From positions 496,001 through 560,000 of the forward strand of contig CP170561.1 in the NCBI GenBank assembly GCA_042701975.1: a stretch of DNA of 64,000 nucleotides, in the 5' to 3' direction. The position numbers and the translations under genes are program-made. The notes under the pieces are model-generated. The model saw only the letters and a program-made list of their open reading frames with translations, was not told the DNA's origin and did not search any database. Shown piece after piece: positions 16,371 to 25,131 of the stretch (the stretch's first letter is position 1; each line of letters starts with the position of its first letter). The stretch comes from JAFALK01 sp042701975. Its GTDB lineage: Bacteria; Pseudomonadota; Gammaproteobacteria; Burkholderiales; Burkholderiaceae_C.

Positions 16371-17452
16371 AGAACACCGCCCGTCTTCTTGCAACGCTGC
16401 TGCTGAGCCTGTTCGTGGCAGGTCTCGCTCAAGCCGAACCCTATCTGGCCCTGCGCTACGGCCTCAAGTGCGTGGCCTGCCACGTCAACCCCGATGGCGG
16501 CGGCCTGCGCAATGCCGTGGGCCAGACCTTCGTGCAGAACATGGTGGCTGCCAACACGGCGCCCGCGCCGCTGTCGTCCTGGAACGGCAGCGTCACGAGC
16601 TGGCTGCGCCTGGGCGGCGATCTGCGCGCCGACTCGACCGAGACGAAGGTGAGCGGCCAGGAGACCACGCGCGTCTCCGGCAATCAGCAGACGCGGCTGT
16701 ACGCCGACATCTCGCTGCTCAACAACCACCTCGGCGCCTACCTCGACGAGCAGGTGGCACCGGGCAAGTCTCTGCGCCAGGAGTCCTACGTGCGGCTGCA
16801 GACCTCGGACGGTGGCTGGTACGCCAAGGCCGGCCAGTTCTACCTGCCCTTCGGCTGGCGGCTGCAGGACAACACGGCTTTCGTTCGCCAGCTCAGCGGC
16901 ATCAGCATGACCGTGCCCGACAAGGGCGTGATGCTGGGCATGGAGCTGCCCGAGTGGTCGGCGCAAGTCGTCTACAGCGATGGCCCCGGCAACAAGGGCA
17001 CCGTGACGGGCCACCAGCTCACGGGCCAGGTGATCTGGCTGCAACCCTGGGGCCGGATCGGCGCGGCCACCGCGCAGGTGACCTCGAGCGCCGGCAACCG
17101 CAAGGCCTACGGCGCCTTCGCCGGCATGAACACGGGGCCGGTGACCTGGCTGGCGGAGCTGGATCTCGTCAGCGACGAAGGCTACCCGGAAGGCACCCGA
17201 AGACAGATGGCCAGCCTGCTCGAAGCCAACTGGCTGGTGGTCAAAGGCCACAACCTCAAGCTCAGCAGCGAATGGCTCAACCCTGACACGCGCGTCTCGC
17301 ACGACGACAAGGTGCGCTACAGCCTGGTCTACGAGTACACGCCCATCGGCTTCATGCAGCTGCGCGCCGGCTATCGATGGTTCGGCGGCATCCCGCAGAA
17401 CGCCTTCGACAACCGGCGCATGACCTTCGTAGAACTTCATGGGTTCTTCTGA
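16367..17452 (+). CDS. Outer-membrane beta-barrel with N-terminal haem motif
   Basis: This 361-residue protein has a signal peptide (about 1-23) and, directly after it, a CVACH haem motif (Cys35, Cys38, His39) followed by VNPDGGGLRNAVG. About 300 residues of beta-strand-rich sequence ending FVELHGFF follow, consistent with a barrel that terminates in Phe. It is translationally coupled to the cytochrome lipoprotein, and the two could form a porin-cytochrome pair for moving electrons across the outer membrane. Its stop overlaps the radical SAM gene by 13 bases. Confidence 0.75.
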   Translation: MKNTARLLATLLLSLFVAGLAQAEPYLALRYGLKCVACHVNPDGGGLRNAVGQTFVQNMVAANTAPAPLSSWNGSVTSWLRLGGDLRADSTETKVSGQETTRVSGNQQTRLYADISLLNNHLGAYLDEQVAPGKSLRQESYVRLQTSDGGWYAKAGQFYLPFGWRLQDNTAFVRQLSGISMTVPDKGVMLGMELPEWSAQVVYSDGPGNKGTVTGHQLTGQVIWLQPWGRIGAATAQVTSSAGNRKAYGAFAGMNTGPVTWLAELDLVSDEGYPEGTRRQMASLLEANWLVVKGHNLKLSSEWLNPDTRVSHDDKVRYSLVYEYTPIGFMQLRAGYRWFGGIPQNAFDNRRMTFVELHGFF

Positions 17453-18431
17453 GATTCAGACCCTGCCCCTCCTGACTCTGTATCTGACGGAGCGCTGCAA
17501 CTCGCGCTGCATCAGCTGCGACTACTGGCGCACCGGCCGCCGCGACCTCAGCCTGGAGCAGCTGGAGGCGCTGCTGCCGGCGCTGCGCAAGCTGGGCACG
17601 CGCGAGGTGCTCATCTCCGGCGGCGAGCCTCTGCTCCATCCCGAATGGGCAGACATCGCCGATCGCCTGCTCGCTCAAGACCTGCGCCTGTGGCTGCTGA
17701 CCGCCGGACTGGCACTTGCCAAGCACGCGCAAGCGGCGGCGCAGCGTTTCGAGCGCATCACTGTGTCGCTCGATGGCGCTGATCGCGCCAGTTATGCCGC
17801 CATTCGCGGCGTCGATGCCTTCGACGCGGTCTGTGCCGGCGTTCGCGCTGCGGTGCAGGCCGGCACTCACGTGAACCTGCGCGTGACGGTGCAGCGCGGC
17901 AACTTCCGGCAGCTGCCACAGTTTGTCGCGCTGGCGCGCTCGCTGGGCGCTGCCAGCGTGTCCTTCCTCGCGGCCGACCTGGCCAACACGGCCGCCTTCG
18001 GACGTGAGCACGAACAAGGTGCCGTCAGCGGGCTGGCCATCGCGGGCGAAGAGCTCGACGACTTCGCTCAGGTGCTCAACCAGCTGGAACGCAGTGAAGC
18101 GCAGGCCTTCACGCAGCGCTTCATCGAGGAGTCTCCGCTCAAGCTGCGGCGGCTGCACAGCTACTACACGGCGCTGGCCGGCCAGGGCCCCTTCCCCACC
18201 GTGCACTGCAACGCGCCCGAGTTCTCGGCCGTGATGCAGGCCGACGGGCAGGTGCGCCCCTGCTTCTTCATCCCCGGTCCGCCGGCCTTGCCGAAGGCGG
18301 ACCTGCAAGCTGTGCTCAATGCGCCGGCCATGCGCATGCTGCGCGAGAACATTGCCAACGGCCACAGGCCCGAATGCGAGCGCTGCGTCTGTGCCAAGTG
18401 GCGCGAGCCGGAAGTGGCGGTGAGCGCATGA
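17440..18431 (+). CDS. Radical SAM protein with SPASM-like C-terminus
   Basis: The 330-residue protein binds a 4Fe-4S cluster through Cys20-x3-Cys24-x2-Cys27 (CNSRCISC) and has the SAM-binding ISGGEPLLHP segment near residue 65. A second Cys-rich region near the end (HCNAPEF, RPCFF, CERCVC) suggests auxiliary-cluster SPASM/twitch architecture, as in peptide- and carbohydrate-modifying enzymes. The substrate is unknown. It overlaps the barrel gene by 13 bases and the methyltransferase by 4. Confidence 0.87.
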
Positions 18432-19105
18432 ACAACGCCGCACTCGAGCTGGCCAACATCGCGGCCTACGACCGCTGGGCGGAACGCTACCCGCCGGAAG
18501 CACACAACCCGCTGATGCGCGCGGAGCAGGCGGCCATGCTGGCCCGCTGCCCGGATGCCACTGGCCGCCGCGTGCTCGACCTGGCTTGCGGTACCGGTCG
18601 CTACGGCCGCCTGATGCAGGATTGCGGTGCCCTCTGGGTCGTCGGCGCCGACAGCGCCCCGCAGATGCTGCGCCATTCGGTGCTGCCCTGGCGGCTGCAG
18701 GCTGACATGGCCGCGCTGCCGTTTGCCGACGGACAGTTCGACCTCATCCTCTGCGGCCTGGCGGTCGGCCACGCGCCCTCATTGACTCCCTGGGTTCGCG
18801 AGGCTGCGCGCGTGCTCGCACCGGGCGGCACGCTGCTCATCTCCGATTTCCACCCCGACGCGGCACGCGCCGGCATGCACCGCAGCTTCACCGATGCCGA
18901 TGGCCAGGAGCATCGTCTGGCCCATGGGCTGCACAACCCGGCCGATCATGCCCGCGCGGCAACGGACTGCGGACTCGTGCTCAGCCACTGCGAGAGCCTG
19001 CGCGTGGGCCACGAGTTCACGGAACAGTTCTCGGGCTCCGACGCGTTTTACGCGCGCTGGCAGGGCCTTCCCTTGCTGCTCATCGTGCGGATGGACAAGC
19101 CGTGA
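18428..19105 (+). CDS. Class I SAM-dependent methyltransferase
   Basis: This 225-residue protein has motif I VLDLACGTGRYGRL near residue 43 and a FDLILCGLAVGH motif II/III region, so it is a UbiE/type-11-like small-molecule methyltransferase. The ATG overlaps the radical SAM stop (ATGA at 18428-18431) and its TGA overlaps the GTG of the next gene. Reaction partner unknown; its position in the operon implies it methylates the same product. Confidence 0.87.
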   Translation: MNNAALELANIAAYDRWAERYPPEAHNPLMRAEQAAMLARCPDATGRRVLDLACGTGRYGRLMQDCGALWVVGADSAPQMLRHSVLPWRLQADMAALPFADGQFDLILCGLAVGHAPSLTPWVREAARVLAPGGTLLISDFHPDAARAGMHRSFTDADGQEHRLAHGLHNPADHARAATDCGLVLSHCESLRVGHEFTEQFSGSDAFYARWQGLPLLLIVRMDKP

Positions 19106-20262
19106 ACTCGCCCCTGTTCTTTGCCAACGCCAGCAAAGCCGGCGGCGGACGCTTCTGTCTGCGCGTGGCGCAGGGCCGCATGGCCGGCAGCGCGCCCAAG
19201 CCCGGTGATCTGACGATCGATCTGACCGGCCGTGTCCTGCGACCCGGCCTGATCAACGCGCACGACCATCTGCAGCTCAACAGCCTGCCGCGCCTCAAGT
19301 ACCGCCCGCTGCATGCCAATGTGTCCGAATGGATCGCCGACATCGGTGCCCGGCTCGCGCAGGATCCAACGCTGCGCGCCAACACGGCGCGGCCCAAGCG
19401 GGCACGCCTGCTGGCGGGCGCCCTCAAGAACTTGCTGGCCGGCACGACCACGGTGGCGCATCACGACGCCTGGGATCCGTGCTTCGAGGATGCAGGCTTT
19501 CCGGTCAACGTGCCGCGTTGCGCCTGGTCCCATTCGCTCGGACTGGATGGCCGCGAGGCCGTGCGCGCCGCCTGCCACGCTGCGCCGCAGGGTGTGCCCT
19601 GGATCGTGCACGCCGCAGAAGGTGTGGACGCCGCAGCCGGCCTGGAGTTCTCGCGGCTCGACGAGCTGGACTGCATCGGCCCGCAAACCGTGCTCGTGCA
19701 TGGCCTGGCGCTCAATGCCGCCCAACGGGCTCGCCTCGTGCAAGCCGGCGCCGGCCTCGTCTGGTGCCCGGCTTCCAACCTGCACCTGTTCGAAAAGACG
19801 ATCGATCCCCACGCGCTGGCCGCGCGGGGTCGGCTCGCACTGGGCAGCGACTCGCGCATCAGCGGCTCGCGCGATCTGCTCGACGAGCTGGCCATCGCAC
19901 GCCAGGCCAGCAGGCTCGGCGAGTCCGCCCTCGAATCACTGGTCACCGACCAAGCCGCCGCGTTGCTGCGCCTGCCCGATCGCGGCCAAATTGCTGCCGG
20001 CGCTCGGGCCGACCTGATGGCCCTGCCCGCCGGTCTGCCCTTGTCACGCGCGCGGCGGGCCGACGTGGAACTGGTCGTGGTCCATGGCGAAATCCGGCTG
20101 GCCGACCCGCGGCTGCCCGGCATCGACGGCTGCAATCTGCTGCCCGTGCGCCTGGACGGTCGGCCCAAGCTGCTGAGCGCCGACCTGGTCGCCGCGCTGC
20201 AGACCGAGAGCATCGTGGAACCCGGCCTGGATCTGGCCCCTGCCCTGGAGACGATGCCATGA
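19102..20262 (+). CDS. Amidohydrolase-superfamily metal hydrolase
   Basis: The 386-residue protein starts at GTG (GTGA overlap with the methyltransferase stop). It has the amidohydrolase metal motif HDH in LINAHDHLQL near residue 54, then HH in TTVAHHDAW, HAAEG, and a late LGSDSRISG containing the catalytic Asp. The pattern resembles cytosine deaminase/atrazine chlorohydrolase-type enzymes. It probably deaminates or hydrolyses a small intermediate made by neighbouring enzymes; the substrate is not evident. Confidence 0.87.
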   Translation: MNSPLFFANASKAGGGRFCLRVAQGRMAGSAPKPGDLTIDLTGRVLRPGLINAHDHLQLNSLPRLKYRPLHANVSEWIADIGARLAQDPTLRANTARPKRARLLAGALKNLLAGTTTVAHHDAWDPCFEDAGFPVNVPRCAWSHSLGLDGREAVRAACHAAPQGVPWIVHAAEGVDAAAGLEFSRLDELDCIGPQTVLVHGLALNAAQRARLVQAGAGLVWCPASNLHLFEKTIDPHALAARGRLALGSDSRISGSRDLLDELAIARQASRLGESALESLVTDQAAALLRLPDRGQIAAGARADLMALPAGLPLSRARRADVELVVVHGEIRLADPRLPGIDGCNLLPVRLDGRPKLLSADLVAALQTESIVEPGLDLAPALETMP

Positions 20263-21719
20263 CGCGGCGCCGCATACTGCTCATCAATCCCACCATCACT
20301 TCGAATGCACGCTTCCCTTTGGCGGTGATGCAACTGGCCTCCGCATTGTCGGAACGCTATGCCACGCGCATCATCGACGGCAACGTGGACCGCGACTTCG
20401 TGCAGACCACGTGCCAGGCCCTGCAGGCCGGCGACGTGAGCGCCATCGGCATCAGCGTGATGGGAGGCGCGCAGCTGCCTGCGGCCCTGGCCGTGTCGCG
20501 TGCCATCCGCGAGGTCGCACCCCAGGTGCCCATCATCTGGGGCAGCTACTTCCCGACGCTGTGCCCTGAGGCTGCGCTGGCCAGCCCCTGCGTGGACTAC
20601 GTCGTGCGCGGCCAAGGCGAAGCCACGATCCGCGAGCTGCTCGCCGCCTTGGAAAGTGGCGCTGACCTGCAGGACATCGCCGGGCTGTCGTGGCGCCGCG
20701 GCGACGAGATCGTCAACAACCACGATCGCGGCTTCTCGCCCGCCTCGCCGGAGCTCGATCTCTCGGTCGTGGACGACCCGGCCCGCTACTTCAGCCCGAC
20801 CTACCTCGGCCGCCGAACGACCGGTTACCAGGCGGCGCTGGGCTGCCGCTACCGCTGCAATTTTTGCGGCGTGGCGGCGATGTTCCGCGGCAAGACGTCG
20901 CTGCCGCCGGCCGAGCGCGTGCTGCGCGATCTCACGCTGCTGCGCGAACGCTTCGGCGTCGATTCGGTGAACTTCTACGACCACAACTTCTTCGACCGCG
21001 AGGTGGACATGCAGCCGCTGCTGCAGACCCTGGCCCAGCTGCAGATGCCCTGGTGGTGCTTTGCACGGGCCGATGCGCTGCTCGGCTTGTCGGAGACCTC
21101 GTGGGCGCTGGTGCGCAAGAGCCGGCTGCGCATGGCCTATATCGGCGCGGAATCCCCCAACGACGCCACCTTGAAGTCGATGCGCAAGGGCACGCAAGCC
21201 GACCAGACCCTGGCCGTCGTCGATCTCTGTCGCCGCCAGGGCGTGGTGCCCGAGCTGTCCTTCATGCTCGCGCCGCCGCACGATCCGATCGGCGAAACCG
21301 AACGCACCTTCGAGTTCATCCGGCAGATCAAGCGCTTGCATCCGGCCACGGAGATCATGCTGTACATCCACACGCCGCTGCCCCCGCAGCGCGGCCTGCG
21401 CCGCGACCCGGCGGCTGAGGGCATCGCCTTCCCGACAACAGCAGAAGGCTGGGCTGCTCCAGAGTGGGTGCGCTACTGGGGCCACATGGACGCGCCCTGG
21501 CTCGATGAGCGGCTGCGCCAGCGCATCGAGGATTTCCGCCTCGTGCTGGGCAGCCGTTTCCCCACCATCACCGACTGGCGCGCACCCGCTTGGCAGAAGC
21601 AGGCCCTGAGCGGCCTGGCCGCCTGGCGCTACCGCCTGGGCCGCTACGACAAGCCCTGGGAGCTGGCGCTGATGCGTCGCGTTGTGCGTTTGTGGGAACC
21701 GCAGCTCAGCGGGCTGTGA
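20259..21719 (+). CDS. B12-binding-domain radical SAM protein
   Basis: The 486-residue protein has an N-terminal Rossmann-like cobalamin-binding domain (RILLINPT to about residue 150, without an obvious DxHxxG). A radical SAM domain follows with Cys196-x3-Cys200-x2-Cys203 (CRYRCNFC). Class B radical SAM enzymes of this type methylate unreactive carbons or rearrange rings. The ATG overlaps the amidohydrolase stop by 4 bases. A second class B enzyme lies at the far end of the cluster (28536-30008). Confidence 0.88.
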   Translation: MTRRRILLINPTITSNARFPLAVMQLASALSERYATRIIDGNVDRDFVQTTCQALQAGDVSAIGISVMGGAQLPAALAVSRAIREVAPQVPIIWGSYFPTLCPEAALASPCVDYVVRGQGEATIRELLAALESGADLQDIAGLSWRRGDEIVNNHDRGFSPASPELDLSVVDDPARYFSPTYLGRRTTGYQAALGCRYRCNFCGVAAMFRGKTSLPPAERVLRDLTLLRERFGVDSVNFYDHNFFDREVDMQPLLQTLAQLQMPWWCFARADALLGLSETSWALVRKSRLRMAYIGAESPNDATLKSMRKGTQADQTLAVVDLCRRQGVVPELSFMLAPPHDPIGETERTFEFIRQIKRLHPATEIMLYIHTPLPPQRGLRRDPAAEGIAFPTTAEGWAAPEWVRYWGHMDAPWLDERLRQRIEDFRLVLGSRFPTITDWRAPAWQKQALSGLAAWRYRLGRYDKPWELALMRRVVRLWEPQLSGL

Positions 21720-21724
21720 ACACC

Positions 21725-22813
21725 ATGGTCCGAGTTGCGCAGATCAGTTTCCACCACGACCTGGAAGAACGACGGCCCACCGAGCTGCTGGCCGACTGGT
21801 ACACGCTTTCCCAACTGGCCCAAGCCGCGCGCGAGGGCGGCGCCGAGGTGCGCGTCTTTCAGGCGAGCCGGCATCTGGAGCGGCACGTGCACGAGGGCAT
21901 CTCCTTCAGCTTCGGCCCCTTCGATGGAGCGGGCCTGCGCGCCGCCGTGGCCGACGCCGATGTCCTGCATGTGCAAGGCCTGGGCTTCGCTCGCGATGTG
22001 TTGCGGCTGGCGGCCGTGGCGCAAGGCCGTCCCATCCTGCTGCAGGACCGTGCGAACCGGCCGCCGGCGCCCTGGCGCCGCAGCCTCTGGCGCGCAGCCC
22101 TGGGAGAGACGCGCGGCCTGCTGTTCTGCTCCCGGGAGCAGTCCCTGCCGTTTCAGCAGCGCGGCCTGATCGGGCCCGGTACGCGGATCTACGAACTGCC
22201 GGGAGTGAGTTCGGACTTCGAGCCCCGGGACATCGCGCAGGCCCGCGCGCTCACCGGCATCCACGGCCAGCCTGCGCTGCTCTGGGTCGCCCACCTGGAT
22301 GCCAACAAGGACCCGCTGACCGTGCTGGACGCGCTGGCCCTGGCGAGCCCGCAATTGCCGGACGCACAGCTCTGGTGCTGCTTTGCACAGGCGCCGTTGC
22401 TGGACGCCGTGAAGGCCCGCATTGCCAGCGATCCGCGCCTGACCGGTCGCGTGCATCTGCTGGGCCGGCAGCCGCACGAACGCATTGGCTGGCTGATGAG
22501 CGCGGCCGACCTGCTCGTGCAGGGCAGCCATCGCGAGGCCAATGGCTGCAGCCTCGTGGAGGCGCTCTCCTGCGGCTTGCCGCCGCTGGTGCCCGACATC
22601 CCCTCCTTCCGAGCCCTACTCAGCGAGACCGAATGGCCGGCGCTCTGGCCGGTCGGCGACGCCTCCGCGCTGGCGGGCGCGCTGCTGGCCACCACGCGCC
22701 TGGCGCAGCCGGATCTGCGCAAGGCTGCACGCGCGCGCTTCGACGACGCGCTGTCGACCGCCGCGATGGGCCGTCGCCTGGTCGGCATCTACCGCGACGT
22801 GCTTTCATCATGA
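21725..22813 (+). CDS. GT4-type glycosyltransferase
   Basis: This 362-residue protein has GT-B fold features: AQISFHHD first strand, the LLWVAHLDANKDPLTVLDAL nucleotide-domain segment (LLWVAHLDANKD), and a C-terminal EANGCSLVEALSCGLPPLV that matches the ExGxxxxEA acceptor motif of family 4. It should transfer a sugar from a nucleotide donor. The start lies 5 bp after the B12-radical SAM stop. Its TGA overlaps a short ORF at 22810 that bridges to the flippase. Confidence 0.85.
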   Translation: MVRVAQISFHHDLEERRPTELLADWYTLSQLAQAAREGGAEVRVFQASRHLERHVHEGISFSFGPFDGAGLRAAVADADVLHVQGLGFARDVLRLAAVAQGRPILLQDRANRPPAPWRRSLWRAALGETRGLLFCSREQSLPFQQRGLIGPGTRIYELPGVSSDFEPRDIAQARALTGIHGQPALLWVAHLDANKDPLTVLDALALASPQLPDAQLWCCFAQAPLLDAVKARIASDPRLTGRVHLLGRQPHERIGWLMSAADLLVQGSHREANGCSLVEALSCGLPPLVPDIPSFRALLSETEWPALWPVGDASALAGALLATTRLAQPDLRKAARARFDDALSTAAMGRRLVGIYRDVLSS

Positions 22814-22875
22814 GCCAGCGCGCGGCCGTTCAGCAGCTGGCTCGCAGCGCAGTGCGCAGCACGGAGGTGACCTGA
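22810..22875 (+). CDS. Possible 21-residue bridging peptide
   Basis: ATG at 22810 overlaps the glycosyltransferase stop (ATGA) and the TGA at 22873-22875 overlaps the flippase ATG (TGATG). The peptide MSQRAAVQQLARSAVRSTEVT has no recognisable domain. It may simply carry ribosomes across a 61-base gap, or be a small functional peptide. Evidence is limited to the double overlap. Confidence 0.25.
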   Translation: MSQRAAVQQLARSAVRSTEVT

Positions 22876-24317
22876 TGAGCCTTGCGCTGGAACTGCGCAT
22901 CGACGCCGAGCGCCTGCGGCGCGCCTGGTGGATCCATTTCCTCTCTTCGATAGGCGCCGTGCTGGGGCGCTTCGTGATCGGCGTGGTGCTGGCGCGGCTG
23001 CTGGCACCCCGGGAGCTGGGCTTGTTCGCCACCGCCTCGGCCATCGTCGGTGTGGCGCAGCTGCTGCGTGACCTGGGCGTCAGCACCTACATCCAGCGCG
23101 AGCCGCATCTCGATGCAGAAGGCTTCGGCGCCTGCGTCGGCCTGCAGATCGCGGCCACGGCGGCCGTCGGTGCCGCATTGCTGGGCGCGGCGGAGCTGAT
23201 CGCGGACGAGTTCGGTGCGCCCGCGCTTGCACCGCTGATCCGGATCCTCACCGTCGGCTTGCTGCTCTCGCCATTCTCCGCCCTGATGGCAGCGCTCCAG
23301 CTGCGGGCGATCGAGGCCGCGCGGATTGCCTGGGTGTCCAGACTGGGCACGCTGAGCTGGGGCCTGGCTGCGATCGGCTTCGCGCAGCTCGGATACGGAG
23401 CCACGGGCCTGGCCTGGGCACAGCTGCTCCAGGTGCTGGCCTGCACGCTGGCGTACTGGCCCATGCGGCCGCGCGACCTGTCGTGGCGGCCCCGCTGGCG
23501 CCGCTGGCGAGCGGTGCTGCACTTCGGCAGCGGCGCGTTGGGCGGCAACTTGCTCAGCGGGTTCAACAGCTTGCTGCCCGAGCTGCTCCTGGGCCGGCTG
23601 GGTGGAGCCGCGCAAGTGGCCCTGCTCGGACGCGCGAATGCCGTCGTCGGCAGCTTTCAAGGCATCGTCGGTGCCACCCTGGGATTCGGAACCCTGCCCT
23701 TGATGGCTCAACGGCATGCGGCGGGAGACTCCCTGCTGCCGGGGCTGCGCCGCGCCACCACGCTGCTCACGGGCGTGGCCTGGCCGCTGCTGGCCTGGAT
23801 CGTGTTGCAACGCGAAGCCCTGATCCAGGTCTTGTTCGGGCCGGCGTGGTCGGACAGCGCGGGTGCGATGGTGCCGCTGGCCCTGGCCGCCGCGCTCGCC
23901 CTGGCGACCCATCACGCGGGACTGGCCTTGACCGCCATCGGTCGGCCGAACCTGGCCAGCTTGCTGACGGCCGCGCAGCTCGCGGCGCGACTCGGCGGGG
24001 TGGCGCTGCTCTACGACGGGCAACTGCTCAGCTTCGCCTGGGCGCTGGCTGCCGCCACGGTCCTGGTGCTGCCCTTGCAGCACCATCTGTACACGCGGCA
24101 GTTGCAGCTGGGTCTGCCTCAGCTGCTGCGCGCCAGCCTGCCCAGCCTTGCGGTCACCGCCGCTTCAGCCTTGGCGGCCTTGCCGTGGACGGGCCCCCTG
24201 CCCTCAGCCGCTGCGGCGCTGGCCGTGTGGCTGCTGGCCTTGCGCCTGATCCGGCATCCGCTCGGTGAAGAACTCGCGCTTCAACTCGCTCGCTTGCGCA
24301 GCACGACCAGGAAATGA
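22875..24317 (+). CDS. Polysaccharide/lipid-linked glycan flippase (MOP superfamily)
   Basis: The 480-residue integral membrane protein has about 12-14 helices and the WWIHFLSSIGAVLGR N-terminal helix. The ARLLAPRELGLFATASAIVG segment (LLAPRELGLFATASA) is typical of Wzx/RfbX-like oligosaccharide flippases. It would move a lipid-linked glycan across the inner membrane, consistent with the two glycosyltransferases nearby; no Wzy polymerase is seen. A good site (GGAGGTGACCTG) precedes the ATG. The last 37 bases overlap the convergent methyltransferase gene. Confidence 0.85.
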   Translation: MSLALELRIDAERLRRAWWIHFLSSIGAVLGRFVIGVVLARLLAPRELGLFATASAIVGVAQLLRDLGVSTYIQREPHLDAEGFGACVGLQIAATAAVGAALLGAAELIADEFGAPALAPLIRILTVGLLLSPFSALMAALQLRAIEAARIAWVSRLGTLSWGLAAIGFAQLGYGATGLAWAQLLQVLACTLAYWPMRPRDLSWRPRWRRWRAVLHFGSGALGGNLLSGFNSLLPELLLGRLGGAAQVALLGRANAVVGSFQGIVGATLGFGTLPLMAQRHAAGDSLLPGLRRATTLLTGVAWPLLAWIVLQREALIQVLFGPAWSDSAGAMVPLALAAALALATHHAGLALTAIGRPNLASLLTAAQLAARLGGVALLYDGQLLSFAWALAAATVLVLPLQHHLYTRQLQLGLPQLLRASLPSLAVTAASALAALPWTGPLPSAAAALAVWLLALRLIRHPLGEELALQLARLRSTTRK

Positions 24318-25108
24318 TCTCCGCAGTGCCTCACCAACGGCCAGCCGGCCACGCGCCGATCCAGGCGCCACAGGCGCTCGTACCAGGCGGGATGGCGCTC
24401 CTTCATGCCGAGCAGATAGGGCGGCGGCACGAAGACGCAGAGCCCGCGCTGCCGTTCCACGACGAAGTCGGCCTCAAAAGGTCGGCAGAACTCGCCCGGC
24501 GTGTAGTAGCGCGTCCAGATCGTCTTGCTGTTCATGCCCACAGGCACCGTGTCGCGCGCGAAGCGAATGGCGGCGCGCTTCCAGCGGCCCTGGCGGACGT
24601 AGTGCAGGAACTCCCACGGGCAGTAGCGGCCGATCACGGTGAACACCATGACGCCACCGGGCTTGAGCAGGCGCGCGCACTGCGAGGAGAGCTCCGCCAG
24701 GTCCGGCACGCAATTGAGCGGACCGAGGTTGGAGTAGATGCCGTCAAAGCGGGCTTCGCCTTCGAGCCGCGCGAGCTCGTGAGCACCGAGCGCGACAGCC
24801 TCAACCTGTGCGGACAGTCCGGCCTGAGCCGCGCGATCTCGGGTTCGCTCGACCATTGCCGGCGACCAGTCACTGCCGGTGACGTGATGGCCGAGGCCGG
24901 CCAGATGAACGGCGTCCAGGCCCGTGCCACAACCGAGATCAAGAAGGCGACCGCCCGGCGCGAAGCTGCGGTCCAGCCAGCGCCACATCTCGTCGCGCAT
25001 GTCCTGGATGGCGGCGTTGTTGCCGCGCGGGCCGTCGTAGTCGGCAGCGACGCTGTCGAAGGCTTGCTGGGTGTCGCGCAGGCGCGCGTCGTGTTCGGCG
25101 ATGTTCAT
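24281..25108 (-). CDS. Class I SAM-dependent methyltransferase
   Basis: This 275-residue protein has motif I LLDLGCGTGLDAVHLA near residue 56 and a C-terminal region (YTPGEFCRPFEADF, LGMKERHPAWYERL) seen in natural-product and polyketide-type methyltransferases. It starts at MNIAEHD. The next gene starts 23 bp away on the opposite strand, and the 3' end overlaps the flippase. It is the first of several genes that alternate strand through the rest of the cluster. Confidence 0.85.
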   Translation of the reverse strand: MNIAEHDARLRDTQQAFDSVAADYDGPRGNNAAIQDMRDEMWRWLDRSFAPGGRLLDLGCGTGLDAVHLAGLGHHVTGSDWSPAMVERTRDRAAQAGLSAQVEAVALGAHELARLEGEARFDGIYSNLGPLNCVPDLAELSSQCARLLKPGGVMVFTVIGRYCPWEFLHYVRQGRWKRAAIRFARDTVPVGMNSKTIWTRYYTPGEFCRPFEADFVVERQRGLCVFVPPPYLLGMKERHPAWYERLWRLDRRVAGWPLVRHCGDHFLVVLRKRAS

Positions 25109-25131
25109 GATTTGCTGTGCGAGGTGCTGCG

